From positions 14,987,720-15,051,719 of the forward strand of contig OZ038438.1 of the NCBI GenBank assembly GCA_964036275.1: a stretch of DNA of 64,000 bases. The letters are read 5' to 3'. A program made the translations under genes and the position numbers. The notes under the pieces are model-generated. The model worked only from the letters and a program-made list of their open reading frames with translations. It had not been told where the DNA came from and searched no databases. Of this stretch, positions 11,767 to 25,256 are shown one piece after another. The DNA comes from Litoditis marina (Eukaryota > Nematoda > Chromadorea > Rhabditida > Rhabditidae). Position 1 is the first letter of the stretch, and each line of letters begins with the position of its first letter.

Positions 11767-14700
11767 CAGAGAGAATCTTCCGTCTCCTGAAAATTAAAAA
11801 ATTCTGTGAAAAAAGCAAATGGTAGCAATGTAAACAGTCGATGATTATGAACAGAGACTAAAGAATTCTCGGTTTTCTGTGTAAACAATTGCCTGTTACG
11901 GAAAAGCACAAAAACAAAGTTTATACAAAGTTTCCGATATCGTCACACAGAAGGAAATACAATGCTTCGAACTATAACACATACTGACTTTCAGATTTTT
12001 CCATACGAATCTCGGTGTTTTCTCCAATCAGAGACACAATTATTCTTTGACCCTGATTAATGGAGACGGATATGAGAGTGTGACCCTATTGGCTAATTGC
12101 CAACCGCTCTCGCAGGAGTCTCTGCGTGCATGAAAAAATAGTTTGCAGAGTAGTGACATCTAACGTAAGATAAAATTATGAGTTGAGAAGACTGTTAACC
12201 TATCAAATGTATTCTGGGCGGTTCACTACATCTCTAAGAAGCTGTTATAAGATCAGTGATATCTAACACAAATGTAAAAGGGAGTTGTTCAATGTTTGTC
12301 GAAGCAACTCCTCTCCTTACGAAATCGTGCAATAACTATGCAATAATGGTCGTCCAATACTAGAATTGGAATACAGCGCAATGAGGCTTGTCGTTTAACA
12401 TCCTCTTGCGGGTTGACATTAATCATAATCGTCGCTCGACTACATCTGCTGTTTTCATGTGAAATTGATCGTGTTTCCATCAATTCGTCCTGACACATTT
12501 CACAGTCGCGTACAATAATTCAAAGCCAGGTGTTTGATGGAAGTCAGCAATTTCCGCCGGACAGCGGGAGGAGCAGGGGTATTCTGGTGGGCTAAGTGTG
12601 CAACTATTTCTGACTGAGAAACACTTTCAGAGGTTTTTGTCAATGATAGTGGGTGAATCTGGTGTTCATGGAGGCAGCTGCAAGACGGGAACTGTGGGTT
12701 AGAGAGGCGTGGCAGGGGAGGAAAAACGGAAGAGCAATGAGAATCGCACCTGCAGTCCGCAGTACTAGAGACGAAAAACCGAGATGCTGCTAATTATACA
12801 TAGCCTACTGACGATTTGCCCGTTCATGATTAATAAAACATACACCCTGCCAAACGGCTCAGAGCCGATGATATATAACTCGACACGCATGTCGCGAACG
12901 AATACGAAGCTGCTTGTGATGTTCGCGAGCTCATGAAAGGTCATCGTGATTGAGTGTTCCGAAGTGACCTTTTGAAGATGGAAACTGTTGAACTGTTTCT
13001 GCGATAGAATGCACAGTGCGGTGTTTTAGTTTGACCTATGCAGAATTACAGAACAACGTAGCATAAACAAGAGAATTGGCTCAATGAAGAAAAACGTGAT
13101 ATGTGCTTGCGTTTGCTCGCAATGTGCTCAACGCGCTAATGAGGCAACACAAACACACCGGCTATTTGAATATATGAACCTTATGAACACACCATCTTCA
13201 GTCGAGATATTGACACTTATGAGGCACGCCGAACAGCTTTTACGAAAGAAGAGAAGCGAAAGGGAGCAAAATTATATTTTACAGAATTGGAACCGAATAT
13301 TCATTTTAATCAGTGGAGTTTGATATTAGTTGTGAGCGAGTTGAAATATTTTTAGTCTAGATGAGCTGTAAATACACACACAAACATTTCCAGACACTTA
13401 ACTGTGCAAGACCAAGTTGGATAGTTACAATAAGAAAATTTGTCTAATTAGAATCATATTAGAAAATCGGACGAATGGGAGTACAAACAGTATTTTTGTT
13501 GGTTACTCGCTGCTACGATAGGGAACCGCCGCATCAAGGACGGAAGACTGCCAGGTGCACTCACATTGTTGCGCAATAATTAACTGCAGCCAATGAGACG
13601 CAAAATTCAAGGCGTTGCCGAAGAAAGCCGTGATAGCTGGTTTCTTTTAGGGTTCGCTCTTTTCAAAGTAGCTTAATACAGTAGGTGTTGCCCTAACCCC
13701 CTGTGTGCGTGGTTGGATCTCGTTTGCTTACCGAGATCAAACTACAACAAAGATTTGGTTACTCAGCATATACTATGCAATTTCCACTAGCTGTTCATTT
13801 CAATTTGAACCGTTACAGAGGACAGAGAGAAAAAGTGATATGAAAGGTCTTCTTAAGAGAAACTGGTGTGTCTTCACATTTTACCATGACGAGCCATTCA
13901 AAATACCAGAACGCTTTTCTTTTTCATGGGTGACGGAACCTACATCGGGACGCAGCGAGTACTGTGGGAAGGGCTTAGTAAGCGTTCATCCAAATTAACA
14001 TGATGAGTTCCCATTCTCACGATGGACTGGTCCGGCATGACATTTGAATGGCATATATTACTGAATGAGTAACAAAAAGTGTTCGCAAAACTTTCATATG
14101 TCCATGATGAATTGAGGGGATGGAAGGGTCGTCTAATAAGCAAAGTAAGAGGAGTAATGCGTAGGAATGCAATACATGCATAACCAAAGATCGTGAGAGT
14201 GTGGACGTCAGGTTTACAACGTATTTAACCCTTGATTACAAACTCGCTACTACTACTATTTATGAACTCAGAAAGTGACTGTGGAAAAATTTTATTTGAA
14301 AGCAAAACAATAAACTGAAAGTTAAATACAAAATAATAGTTTTCCAGCTGATTCTAATACCAGCAAAGTGAATACAAGTTCGCGCCGGTCATGATGCTCA
14401 GAAAACCTTCTACTGCCAAGACTAAGTTTTTTTTTCCGTTTCAGAAAGCTCTTTATGGATGTTTCTGTTTATGAAATTATGAACGAGTTTAGGCGGAATG
14501 TGGACGTTATTCTAGGTGTTGGGAGGGTGACAAGCAAAAAGACAGATTTGGTTAACTAAACCTGGAAGAGGTAAAGTATGTACCAGCCGATGTAGCGTGC
14601 GGTTGATTTGAGGCATTAATTATCTCATACTCAGCCTTCTATTGACTTGCCTGTACGAGACCTTCCCCCAACATAATGGGGGATGCGCAGCACACAGAGG

Positions 14701-17700
14701 CGGCGTCTTTGGACCCATTCTAATTGGCGCATAGGTGAGCGGAGCCGGTGCACACTCGCTCATTAGCCGCTCATTAACCCTGTTGACAGTAAATGATCAG
14801 TCATCATTAAGTAGACCAGCAACACGTAGCTATGATTACCACCCCATGTCAAGTTCGATACTCATCCGCAATCACGAGTTTGTGTGTCTGATATGATTGA
14901 GATATTAGAACATTATGAAGAGTCAATGGATGCTGGTTAAAGCACCTCAGTTCGGTTTTCGGTGGAGAAAACTACTTATGTTAACTTGGATATATCGATA
15001 TCAGTCACCATTACCAAACAAGTGAAGTGTGGAATGGCGAACGCTTCCAGACTGTCTGGCAGATTACAAAGGATGAACGGAGTGTGATAATCCTACTAAG
15101 CAATACTTCAGATATTCGCAATCAGATTTCTCGGATAAACATACGAGATATCCAAATGAACCTGGTTTTTAATCGCGCTTTAGTGCTGACCGCGCGATAA
15201 TCAAATTAATATTCGCTCGACTCGAAAGACCAATAATGGAAACGATTACGGGAAACAGAAACAATAACGACATATGCAAGTGATGGGTTGACGGGGAACG
15301 ACGAATATTGGATCTGATCTTGACTAAAAGCTCACACTTATTATCGGAAAACGAAAAATAAAGACTTTGCTTGAACTCGTACCAAACGTGAGACGAAGAG
15401 GAGTTTGCATCTTCAACAGAAGTCATCAGTAACTATTAGTACTATTATATTGTAGTGTTTATATTAGCCAGTAGAATGTGAACTAGAAATAAATATGGTG
15501 TGTTTCAGTGAAAGGGGTGTTTGAAAGTGAATAGATTTGTGGAAAATGTTCACTGATATGAGCAACACAATAATTTTGCTTGAAAACTGATTCAAGCTGT
15601 ATAAATAGTCTTCGAAAGAGGAGGGTTATGAATGTGATGATGTGACCTAAGCATGACTGTTCGAACTAATGATTCACGTTCATACGATTATCATTCCACA
15701 AATCTGGAACAAGCAACATAAAACATATTACAAAAAATGACGTTTACACCACAATTCCAGAGCCCAGTACTGGGAAATCTAAGATATCATTATTGTAACC
15801 TACCACCACAGTTTCTCGCACGTACTTAGAGAGAGGGGTGGAGCATGGATCTAGTGGGAGAAACTAATAATGAAGGCGGACAGGAAAGATCAAGAAGGTT
15901 GGTCATCCCATGCTCATATTAGTTAGTGAGGTCAGGTTTCCGCTAAATTGTCAGGTGGTGGTTATCCGGATCAAACTACAAGTCAACGCTATGATTGCGG
16001 AACTGGTGAATGGAAGGTGGTAGGCGTAAGATGTGCGGTGATTGTGCTTGAGATGAGAGAGCCGTTTGTCATTAATAGCGGCTCCCTGTAGGGGATCAAT
16101 ATGCATGACCGGCTGGCGATGGTTGTATACTTTGAATGAGTGAGATGCGCGTGTGCCGCGTTCGTAGGCGGCGGGGAGGCACAAAAGAAGGGAAACTTCT
16201 CTACCGTATATAACCGTCAGGTACTAGGCGCAAACATACACAAATGCATATGCGCAACCTCTCCGAAATGCTAGTTTGGCCTCAAAAGAGTAATGGCATG
16301 ATTTACCCTATACGTAGAATAAATTCATCTTGAAAGTTTAGAAACAATTGAAACCACGTTTTGACCATAGCAAGACAACGTTCGCTGTGTTGTTGGAATA
16401 AAAATTAACTTTAGTTTCTTCGAAAATGGTTTCAATGGTATTTCAACAAACGAGCGGACGCAATGTTTGGAGCTGAGAGCTGGCTGGGAAGAGGAGAATG
16501 CATAATAAAACCGCGCAGAGACAAAGAGTGTATATACAAAGTATGTACTGATGAAGATAAGATTAAGAAGCGGACTGAGAAAACAGTCTGCGGCACAGCT
16601 AAAAACTCATCCAACATCTCACATCAGGAATTTTCAAGAATGCATACTAGTTTAAAACATATGTGGTCTTCGGGAACTACAAAACTGGTGTGAATAGAAT
16701 ACCAGTATTAAGATAATCAGAAACAGTTCTCTACCAATTGAAGTCTAATCAGGAAAAATCACACTCCAGACCAAAAACTCTCTCAATGATCTGGACATAT
16801 ACGAGATTCAGCATAACACAATTGAAAAAATGTAATTACTTAGCGTAAAATTGACTTTTCTCTTGTACTGTAGATATTCGGCAAAATCTGCATATCGAAA
16901 CTATGCCGAACATTAACCTTGATGACGGTTGGTCGTACAGACTTGATTAACACTTTCGGGGCACTTAAAGTTCTTCTCGCTGACCGGCAACAACATCATT
17001 GAGGATACCTATACTACAATAGTAACATTTGGACTCAAAAGCGAGCTGAATAGTTGAACGTTTTCGAGTCGAATTCAACTCGAAACTCGCACACTTAAAA
17101 CATAGATCCAGATTCTGAACCTAACCTATACACATGCAATATAACTTTGTTTACATGTTTGTGAACCTATTTTAAATAAAAAGTATGCGGTCTGATGATT
17201 TTCTATCTAATAAGGAAGGGAGCGATTCCTCAAAATTGAGTTGGCATCTTGGAGACTTGATGCAGCGCTTTCTTGCTGGAATGCATAAATGGAAAGACCA
17301 AACGTCATGTTATTGAATGTGTTTTTGCTTGGAGGACACAAGACCCAATAAAAACTGAAATTTAAGAAGTGTTTTCTGTTATGTCGAGTATACAATTGAT
17401 CAAAGGTAACAATTATTATTCTAGGTGTAATTAGCAGTGTGGATATGCTAAATGTTATCAAACATATATCAACAAATGAACTACACAGGCTAGCACTATT
17501 TGAAAATCATGTTAGGCGATACTTATCAGAACGAATTACACATTTCAAAAGTTTTCTGTGTCAGGTTATGAGGAAAATCAGAACATATGCTTCCGACATA
17601 TTGGTTTAATAATAAATCTTCAATTGATATCAATCAGTGAAAACAGATACGAGTATTACACCTTGCGAGGATGCAGCTCGCTGACAGCAAAATGCAACAA

Positions 17701-19920
17701 GTGAAACGGCCGTATTGAACGTCGCAAAACGTCGAAGACAGCTGTGGAATATAAAAACAACTATTAAAGTATGTAACTAGCTACGTTAGGTGTTCGTATC
17801 CGGTGTAGTGTTGTGCTCTGATATCTAACGGTTGGCACCAAACTACCTTCAATTTAAACGCTCCGTTCAACTTACTCAACGGCTTGAAACTGAGTTGGTA
17901 ACTAAGGGGTTTCTACTGGAAGAAAATTGATGAGTAACGTAAAGTTTGCATTCTAATGAGGAATCGTGCTTTTTATCATTGCACGTTGCTGAGTTCTGCT
18001 GTGTCTAACATGTTTCCCGTGACTGTGCAATTAAATAACACTACATACGTTTTTATAGCTGAAAAAGATGAAATGAATTCACCCATTGCGCTTTACTCAA
18101 TGATTGACGCGAGACAGTGATCAGGTTGATGAAATCTGAATTAGAAGACATATAATTACAATTGTTTCTTGCCACAGAAGGCACTGATGAGTCCGACGAG
18201 ATAGTATAAACTTTCATGGTCCAGCCGGGAGAAATTGAGGGCAGTAACAATATCCTGGGCGAGCCTCTTGGTCATTCGGGCATGGTTCATTTGGCTATCA
18301 AGAGGTTACGTCCGGAAGGCAGCTGAAATCTCGACGCTAATTTATTCCGACGAACCAAACGCTGTCATATTGCTCCCTACAGATTTATGTCTCGTCCGAG
18401 CGTTGAAAGAACACTGATCAGAGCAGAAAACAACAGAATAGATGCTCCTCATATGAATGGCATGTATAGACAATTCTTCTAATGGTTGTTTCCCGGAATA
18501 TAGGAGGGTATTACAAATAATAACATCTCTTTTATTTTGTGTTAGAAAGAATGTAATAAATGAAGACTCTAAATTCTATCAAGACGCTATCTAGCAAATA
18601 AAGTATGTGTGCATATCACTGAACTGGATGAACCTATTCAGTACTAACTATTAAACCTGACCGCAAACTTTTCGTTTATAAATCATGCCAAAGTTGAAAC
18701 AAACAGTTTATGTGATTCTCTTTGCCGGTCGCAAACTATGTTCTGCATGGTAAGTAGGTTAGTAACCATGTTTCATACTTCACTGCTTCTATTCATTGTG
18801 AGGGCGCGAATGAGAGCACAGGCGATTATCCACGCTTTCTCACTGATTTAAACCGAACCTGTGTCAACGTTGAGGCCTAATTGATATGGTAATGAGATAT
18901 GATCTCGACCTATTTTATATGATTCTCTCTAGACAAGGAACGCCAAAAATATGTATGTTTTACGGTTTGTACTTGTATTTTGATTTAGCTTCAGTCGTAG
19001 TGTGCGAATAATGGTGCGTATGCAGACTATATTTTTGGATTAAACGTTCACGCAGTCGACTACAGTTTGTGGAAGACAAAAGATTGGATGAGCATACAGT
19101 TTATTAGGAAAAATATATTTCCCATTTCAAGTTTTTATTCATATTCTACGTTTGACAAGCTTGTGAAGCAGCCAATTGCGATCGAATTCACTTTCTGAAA
19201 ACTTTTTTCCACATGAATATGGGGGCAGAAATGACACATTCACATTCACACTCATCATTTGGATGTTTAACTAAGATAACGAAAACTAACACGAAAAAAG
19301 CAGAATGACAACAAAAGTTAGATTTTGTTCCAGATAATATTTCACACTGAATCACTATTGTGAATCAAAATATTATGGTTTCTGTCTAAGTTGAAACCGA
19401 TGGTTGATTATATATCTCTCCATATAAATAAATTTGTTTGTTTTGCCAGCAATCAGAATTTAATTTGCTTCCAACGCATGAGATTATACTCATGAATACC
19501 GAGGTCATGCAGCTGCAGAAATGAAGGGATAAACAAGATAATAAGTAGTGACCGGAACAGAGACGTTCTATTCGCTATTCGAGAAAAACATCCAATGAGT
19601 TCAGAGAGTTTGAAATTTTGTTAAAACGCCAAAAATAAAATTGTGGTTCAGTCTATATAGAAGGTATATCTCAGTGTTCCACTCTTAGAAGACTATAAGA
19701 AGTTGAACTGTCTGTTAGCTTTGGCGTTCGATTGCCCTATACAATAATTATGTGGAGAAACTAGGTGGGGGCGATTCTGATACCAGCCGCTATAATACCC
19801 CCGTATTTACAATGGTACCGGTTCAATGGATCAACATGATATAGTTGAACATGGAGCACATATTTTTGCATTCGATCTAGTATTGAAACATGGAAGAATA
19901 CAAAACAATTCATCTTGCGG
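10976..19920. other. About 9 kb with no recognisable gene
   Basis: Apart from the GA microsatellite listed separately, I find no exon set with agreeing splice sites and phases. The open frames here are under 100 codons, lack recognisable motifs and do not join to neighbours. The part next to 10976 should contain the promoter of the Ig/FN3 gene. TATA-like strings such as TATATAA near 16207 occur, but nothing shows that they are used. An unrecognised RNA gene cannot be excluded. Confidence 0.5.
11671..11775. repeat. (GA)n microsatellite
   Basis: Nearly pure GA dinucleotide repeat of roughly 70-100 bp with a few interruptions (GGG, AAAG, ACAG) at its edges. It creates spurious Ser-Leu open frames on the minus strand. 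Confidence 0.97.
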
Positions 19921-19955
19921 TATCACAATAGCATCCGTGTTGTTGACGTAACGAC

Positions 19956-21158
19956 TCAATATTGAGGTTCAGTGGGAGGATAGAGACCACCAGCTCCATT
20001 TTCGATACATCTAACCGTACGGAAATCTACTTCATATCCACGATAGTCGATAGCTTCCCATCTGGAAAAGTTTTTTTAATTACGATAAGTGTGAAATATT
20101 AAGTTTTGACACAATCCTCTTACTAACCTTCCTCTCTTGTTACATTTAGCCAATTGATCTGTTCCAAATCCGTGGAAAAGTACATCTCCATAAGCAGTCT
20201 CCAAAGTGTAAGGTCCAGGGGTATTTCCACGATCGCAAGAAATAACAGCACGCTTGCAATTGTTCTTTGACGTGAGATACCTGCAATACTAGTTGAGTAC
20301 TGAATGGGAACCATTTCAACCTGTATTCTGTATTATCACACTCGTGCACCTCTCGACTACAAGCTTCTAATTGATTAGATTCATGTGCATGATACCTAGA
20401 TCTAGAGCACAGGACGAAAAAACTGTGTTACTTGTATTGTTCTTAGTCATTGATAAAACGGAATGTACACCAATAGGTTTGAGCATAACCCACCGAATTG
20501 TGGGTCTGAAACACTGTTTGTTACCATAGTAGTCGCGGCAAGATTTCTTGATTTTTCTACATTCTTCACACTTCGGGGAATGTTCTTGAGAATCTATAAA
20601 TTATTATTTGTCTCACACACACTTATTCAATAGTGAATGAACAAACTTGTACGATTCACCACATTTTTGAGAAATACCCATTGCATTTCAGTTTAGCCTA
20701 AATTCTTGGTTTCCACGGACGCTACCCACCCAACTTACAAAATTATCTGTGACATAATTTGGTTGATTGTATGACTGTTTAAACGTATGATCGTACTGAT
20801 TGTCAACGAAACCTACCAGATCTGTCCTCATGACTCTCACTGCTGTCTCCGTAACTGCGTCTGCGATTGTGATGTACTCTGTGTCCATTGTGAAAAGGAT
20901 TCTGTAAACAACAAAATGAGTAACTGAGAGTTCTCGATTTTTGCGACTGGTGAAGTGTTTTTCAGGCAAAGTTTACGAAGAACTTGAAAAATACTCGCAG
21001 CTTGACTTCAGCTATTATTCCCCTACCTCATTCTGTAGGGAGCCGAGTGATGGGAATGGGTCAACTGGTCCCACTGGGTATGGCCCAATCGGCTGCGGTA
21101 CATCATATCCCTGGGACATAACACCAACGAAAAGGGTCAACAAAACTATCGAGAGCAT
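19956..21158 (-). CDS. Family A secreted Cys-rich protein, copy A1 (left arm of P1)
   Basis: Five exons mirror those of A2: 21158-21027, 20901-20817, 20593-20494, 20280-20128 and 20061-19956, giving 191 aa. The start follows ATATTCCAG directly, as a trans-splice acceptor would. A signal peptide (MLSIVLLTLFVGVMSQ) is followed by GYDVPQPIGPYPVGP. Exon 2 is His/Arg/Ser-rich. Exon 3 carries C-x2-C-x6-C-x7-C (CEEC...SC...QC), exon 4 NNCKRAVISC and KCNKRGR, and exon 5 TVRCIENG, eight cysteines in all. The GC(x5)C ... C(x)nRGRW ... V(x)C spacing resembles the nematode C6 extracellular domain. The assignment is from memory of the pattern, not from a profile search. Function unknown; expected to be secreted. 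Confidence 0.85.
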
Positions 21159-21489
21159 CTGGAATATAACTGCTTAACGAAAAAAAATGTCGAGTCAAAA
21201 CTAAGTCTTTTTCGTCTGATTTGTGATTCGAGTGACCGTGGTTTATCAAAGAGTTCTAGAGGTGCCATCAACTAAGGTATGAAGTCGATGGGAGAATTGT
21301 GAGATAATTTCTTCCACAGTCCTAATAGGCTTAAATAGGTGACAGCGTCGTCTCATATTTTGATGATATTCCATATTGTGATCGGTCATCTATCGGAATA
21401 AATGATGAAACATTCAAATGACGGCAGATTCTATAGAAGACAATTAATGAACAAGATACAATTTGTATTATGGAAAGGCATTTGTCCTT

Positions 21490-22575
21490 TTAACATTTTC
21501 ACGTGCGAATTACCTAACACACTTGCAGATTCGAGTGTTAAATTCAAGGTTTTCGCAGACGATACGAAAGTTTATAAGTCGTTTAAACTTGGAGAGTCTA
21601 ACAAAGAGCTGCAAAGTTGTTTAGATAGAATGTATAAGTGGTCTGTAGATTGGGGGTTACCACTATCAGTAGAAAAATCGCAAGTTATGCATCTGGGCTA
21701 CAACAACCCAAAGCAAAACTATACATTGAACGGAGCAGTTATGAAGCAAGTCACTGAAAAAGTTAGAGATCTGGGTTTCTTGTTAAATAGCAGTCTTTCC
21801 TTTCAAGATCATGTGCGACATATTGTACAGCTAGCAAAATATAGAACTTAAAATCTTTTCAAGGTATTGAAAACCAATAAAGAAAGTATTTGGATTAAAG
21901 CGTACAAAACCTATATTCGTCCAATGGTTGAGCTCGGAACAACGGTGTTCAATTCAGATAGAGGATTCGTAAAGAAAATTGAATCAGTTCAGAACGATTT
22001 CACCAGAAAATTGTTCTTCCGGCTTGGTGGCTACAAATATTGCACTATTCCCAGCTCTTCATTTAGAAACAGGAAATTAAAATTGATAGCATTGGAATCT
22101 AGAAGAAATACAACCGATTTAGTTATGATACACAAAATAGTAACCGGACAATGTGGTCTAAATGCGATTGACTTGTTCACTTTCAATCGTTCACGTACTC
22201 GAGGTACAAAGGAAAAGATTAGCTTTCCAATACCGAAAACTAGTCATCGTGCACAGTTTTTCACTGTTCGTGCCGGTTCAAAATACTTGAAACACAGCAC
22301 GAACAAAAATATTCCGAGTTCTCTTGCGGCGGCCAAGAAATATTTTTCGGAAAAGCACTTGTAACTGACCTTACTATGTTTATTTATCAGAACCCCATTG
22401 AAGTGTCGATCGTTGTACTGTAGTCATATATATGCTCGTTCAATGTCCACTTTTCTGTTCATCGTGGTTTCGATTATTGTTTTCATTTTGCTCAAATTCA
22501 GTTGGTTTTCATTTACGTTCTGTTTGTCTATGTATCTCACATGCTTGTATGTATATAAATCAATCAATCAATCTA
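21490..22575 (+). mobile_element. 5'-truncated CR1-like non-LTR retrotransposon in the centre of P1
   Basis: One reading frame carries the C-terminal half of a non-LTR reverse transcriptase: the FADDTKVYK box, SVEKSQVMHLG, then VRDLGFLLNSSLSF, and a thumb/C-terminal region ending near 22364. A single in-frame TAA at 21849-21851 interrupts it; the same frame resumes immediately and runs 165 more codons. The element ends with an AATC tandem tail (ATCAATCAATCAATC, about 22558-22573), the kind of short 3' repeat seen in CR1-group LINEs. The 5' truncation coincides exactly with the left arm boundary of P1. It lacks endonuclease and most of the RT and is dead. Confidence 0.85.
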
Positions 22576-22910
22576 CGCTTCTGATGAAGGACAAATGCCT
22601 TTCCATAATACAAATTGTATATTGTTCATTAATTGTCTTCTATAGAATCTGCCGTCATTTGAATGTTTCATCATTTATTCCGATAGATGACCGATCACAA
22701 TATGGAATATCATCAAAATATGAGACGACGCTGTCACCTATTTAAGCCTAATAGGACTGTGGAAGAAATTATCTCACAATTCTCCCATCGATCTTAGTTA
22801 ATGGCACCTCTAGAACTCTTTGATAAACCACGGTCACTCGAATCACAAATCAGACGAAAAAGACTTAGTTTTGACTCGACATTTTTTTTCGTTAAGCAGT
22901 TATATTCCAG

Positions 22911-24114
22911 ATGCTCTCGATAGTTTTGTTGACCCTTTTCGTTGGTGTTATGTCCCAGGGATATGATGTACCGCAGCCGATTGGGCCATACCCAGTGGGA
23001 CCAGTTGACCCATTCCCATCACTCGGCTCCCTACAGAATGAGGTAGGGGAATAATAGCTGAAGTCAAGCTGCGAGTATTTTTCAAGTTCTTCGTAAACTT
23101 TGCCTGAAAAACACTTCACCAGTCGCAAAAATCGAGAACTCTCAGTTACTCATTTTGTTGTTTACAGAATCCTTTTCACAATGGACACAGAGTACATCAC
23201 AATCGCAGACGCAGTTACGGAGACAGCAGTGAGAGTCATGAGGACAGATCTGGTAGGTTTCGTTGACAATCAGTACGATCATACGTTTAAACAGTCATAC
23301 AATCAACCAAATTATGTTACAGATAATTTTGTAAGTTGGGTGGGTAGCGTCCGTGGAAACCAAGAATTTAGGCTAAACTGAAATGCAATGGGTATTTCTC
23401 AAAAATGTGGTGAATCGTACAAGTTTGTTCATTCACTATTGAATAAGTGTGTGTGAGACAAATAATAATTTATAGATTCTCAAGAACATTCCCCGAAGTG
23501 TGAAGAATGTAGAAAAATCAAGAAATCTTGCCGCGACTACTATGGTAACAAACAGTGTTTCAGACCCACAATTCGGTGGGTTATGCTCAAACCTATTGGT
23601 GTACATTCCGTTTTATCAATGACTAAGAACAATACAAGTAACACAGTTGTTTCGTCCTGTGCTCTAGATCTAGGTATCATGCACATGAATCTAATCAATT
23701 AGAAGCTTGTAGTCGAGAGGTTCACGAGTGTGATAATACAGAATACAGGTTGAAATGGTTCCCATTCAGTACTCAACTAGTATTACAGGTATCTCACGTC
23801 AAAGAACAATTGCAAGCGTGCTGTTATTTCTTGCGATCGTGGAAATACCCCTGGACCTTACACTTTGGAGACTGCTTATGGAGATGTACTTTTCCACGGA
23901 TTTGGAACAGATCAATTGGCTAAATGTAACAAGAGAGGAAGGTTAGTAAGAGGATTGTGTCAAAACTTAATATTTCACACTTATCGTAATTAAAAAAAAC
24001 TTTTCCAGGTGGGAAGCTATCGACTATCGTGGATATGAAGTAGATTTCCGTACGGTTAGATGTATCGAAAATGGAGCTGGTGGTCTCTATCCTCCCACTG
24101 AACCTCAATATTGA
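22911..24114 (+). CDS. Family A secreted Cys-rich protein, copy A2 (right arm of P1)
   Basis: Exons 22911-23042, 23168-23252, 23476-23575, 23789-23941 and 24009-24114 give 191 aa with intron phases 0,1,2,2. The ATG sits immediately behind TTATATTCCAG. Residues 1-16 form a signal peptide (MLSIVLLTLFVGVMSQ). Then come a Pro/Gly-rich stretch, a His/Arg/Ser/Glu linker (exon 2), and the cysteine region: CEECRKIKKSCRDYYGNKQC, NNCKRAVISCDRG, AKCNKRGRWEAIDY and TVRCIENG. The domain resembles the nematode C6 cysteine domain. The coding sequence is almost identical to A1 and clearly related to A3 and A4. Head-to-head pairing with A1 originally allowed a shared upstream region, now split by the LINE. 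Function unknown. Confidence 0.88.
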
Positions 24115-24150
24115 GTCATTACGTCAACAACACGGATGTTATTGTGATAT

Positions 24151-25240
24151 CTTGAAATGAATATCGAAATCATTTTTCGCGGATGGATCGTGAAAACACA
24201 GCTGTGACAAGACGAAAATACTATTTTTGAGCTGAAAGCAGATCTGCACTTCGGTTTGATATAAAAAAAGTTCATCAAAAAATGGGCTAGCATGTGTGCT
24301 GAATGAATTGATCCATTGTATCAGTCTTTGGGGAATAACTAAATTACTAGAATACAATTTTCTCACAAGTGCTCTACTCTATTTCATCAATCGAAAACTT
24401 TTACAGTAAGCCTTTAAATTTTCAGGAGTCTTTTTCTGGTGAACAATTAAACAATTGAATCTTTTCGTTTTAAATTGCGAGAGTTTGTAATAGGAACGAT
24501 GGAGAAGGCAGTATTAACTGGAAGAGATCGAAAAATCTCAAAATACCAAAGTTTGACTTGGATGTTTGAGCGGATTACTGTAGAAGCTTGTGTGTGCATG
24601 ATGAAGACTATTATTTACCTGCGTTGAGACTGTTATATCACTGCATACAAACAAGAGGCACTTTTTTTGATCGAACTCGTTTTACATCGGAGTATTGAAT
24701 TAAATTGATTTATACACATATTTGTGCAACTACATCGCAAGTACTTTCCAACTCGTGGAGTGAAAAATAGAAGTTATTTCGTTGGTTTCTCAAATTATTC
24801 GTTTCTGAAAATGAACAAATCTTAAATGAAAAATAATTATTATACCGTATGATCACGTACAATCAACCTGAACTAGTCCCACCTTCGCTGATCTAGTCAC
24901 GATAGCGTTGGATGTATAACTAAATTGCTTGCAACAGGAAACACAGTCATCAACAAAGGTGAAGCACAGCTATTTTGCTTGTATATATTTTTGAAACGAT
25001 CTAAACGTCAACGTGGATAATGAATAACAATTACTCTGTACTTTTACGACAAAATCAAACTTGCAATATAAACACCCCCGTGTGTACGCTAGAATTACAT
25101 ACGTAAACGTAAAATAAACCGATTACGTTGAATTTGAGAAATAAACAGATCATCGAAGGTCCTTTTCGTGGTCTCACATCGTACTGGTGGCAGGTTACGT
25201 ACATAATTTGTGCCTTCATCTGACACTTTTGCACATTATT
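24151..25240. other. Intergenic, between A2 and a GC-rich open frame
   Basis: AT-rich sequence without recognisable exons or repeats. The first 80 bp or so (to about 24230) still resemble the 3' flank of A4. Confidence 0.5.
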
Positions 25241-25256
25241 TGACTGTCACTAAGAA

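Larger units (their letters stand above)
19925..24150. repeat. Palindrome P1: two near-identical inverted 1.57 kb arms around a LINE remnant
   Basis: The left arm (about 19925-21489) is the reverse complement of the right arm (about 22587-24150). Paired positions add up to 44069 over most of the length, and to 44070 or 44076 where small indels occur. Differences are few: one extra A in the poly(A) run of the last intron, a handful of substitutions and a small indel near 21280. Each arm holds a complete family A gene, A1 on minus and A2 on plus, with the starts facing each other across the centre. The inner boundary is sharp: left arm and right-arm complement diverge right after CATTTGTCCTT. 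The 1097-bp spacer is filled by a truncated LINE. Confidence 0.95.

Noticed and set aside
11609..11909. Ser-Leu repeat open frames on the minus strand
   Set aside because: Translation of the GA microsatellite.
20941..21177. Plus-strand 78-aa frame and its copy at 22892-23128 on minus
   Set aside because: Antisense to exon 1 of A1 and A2.
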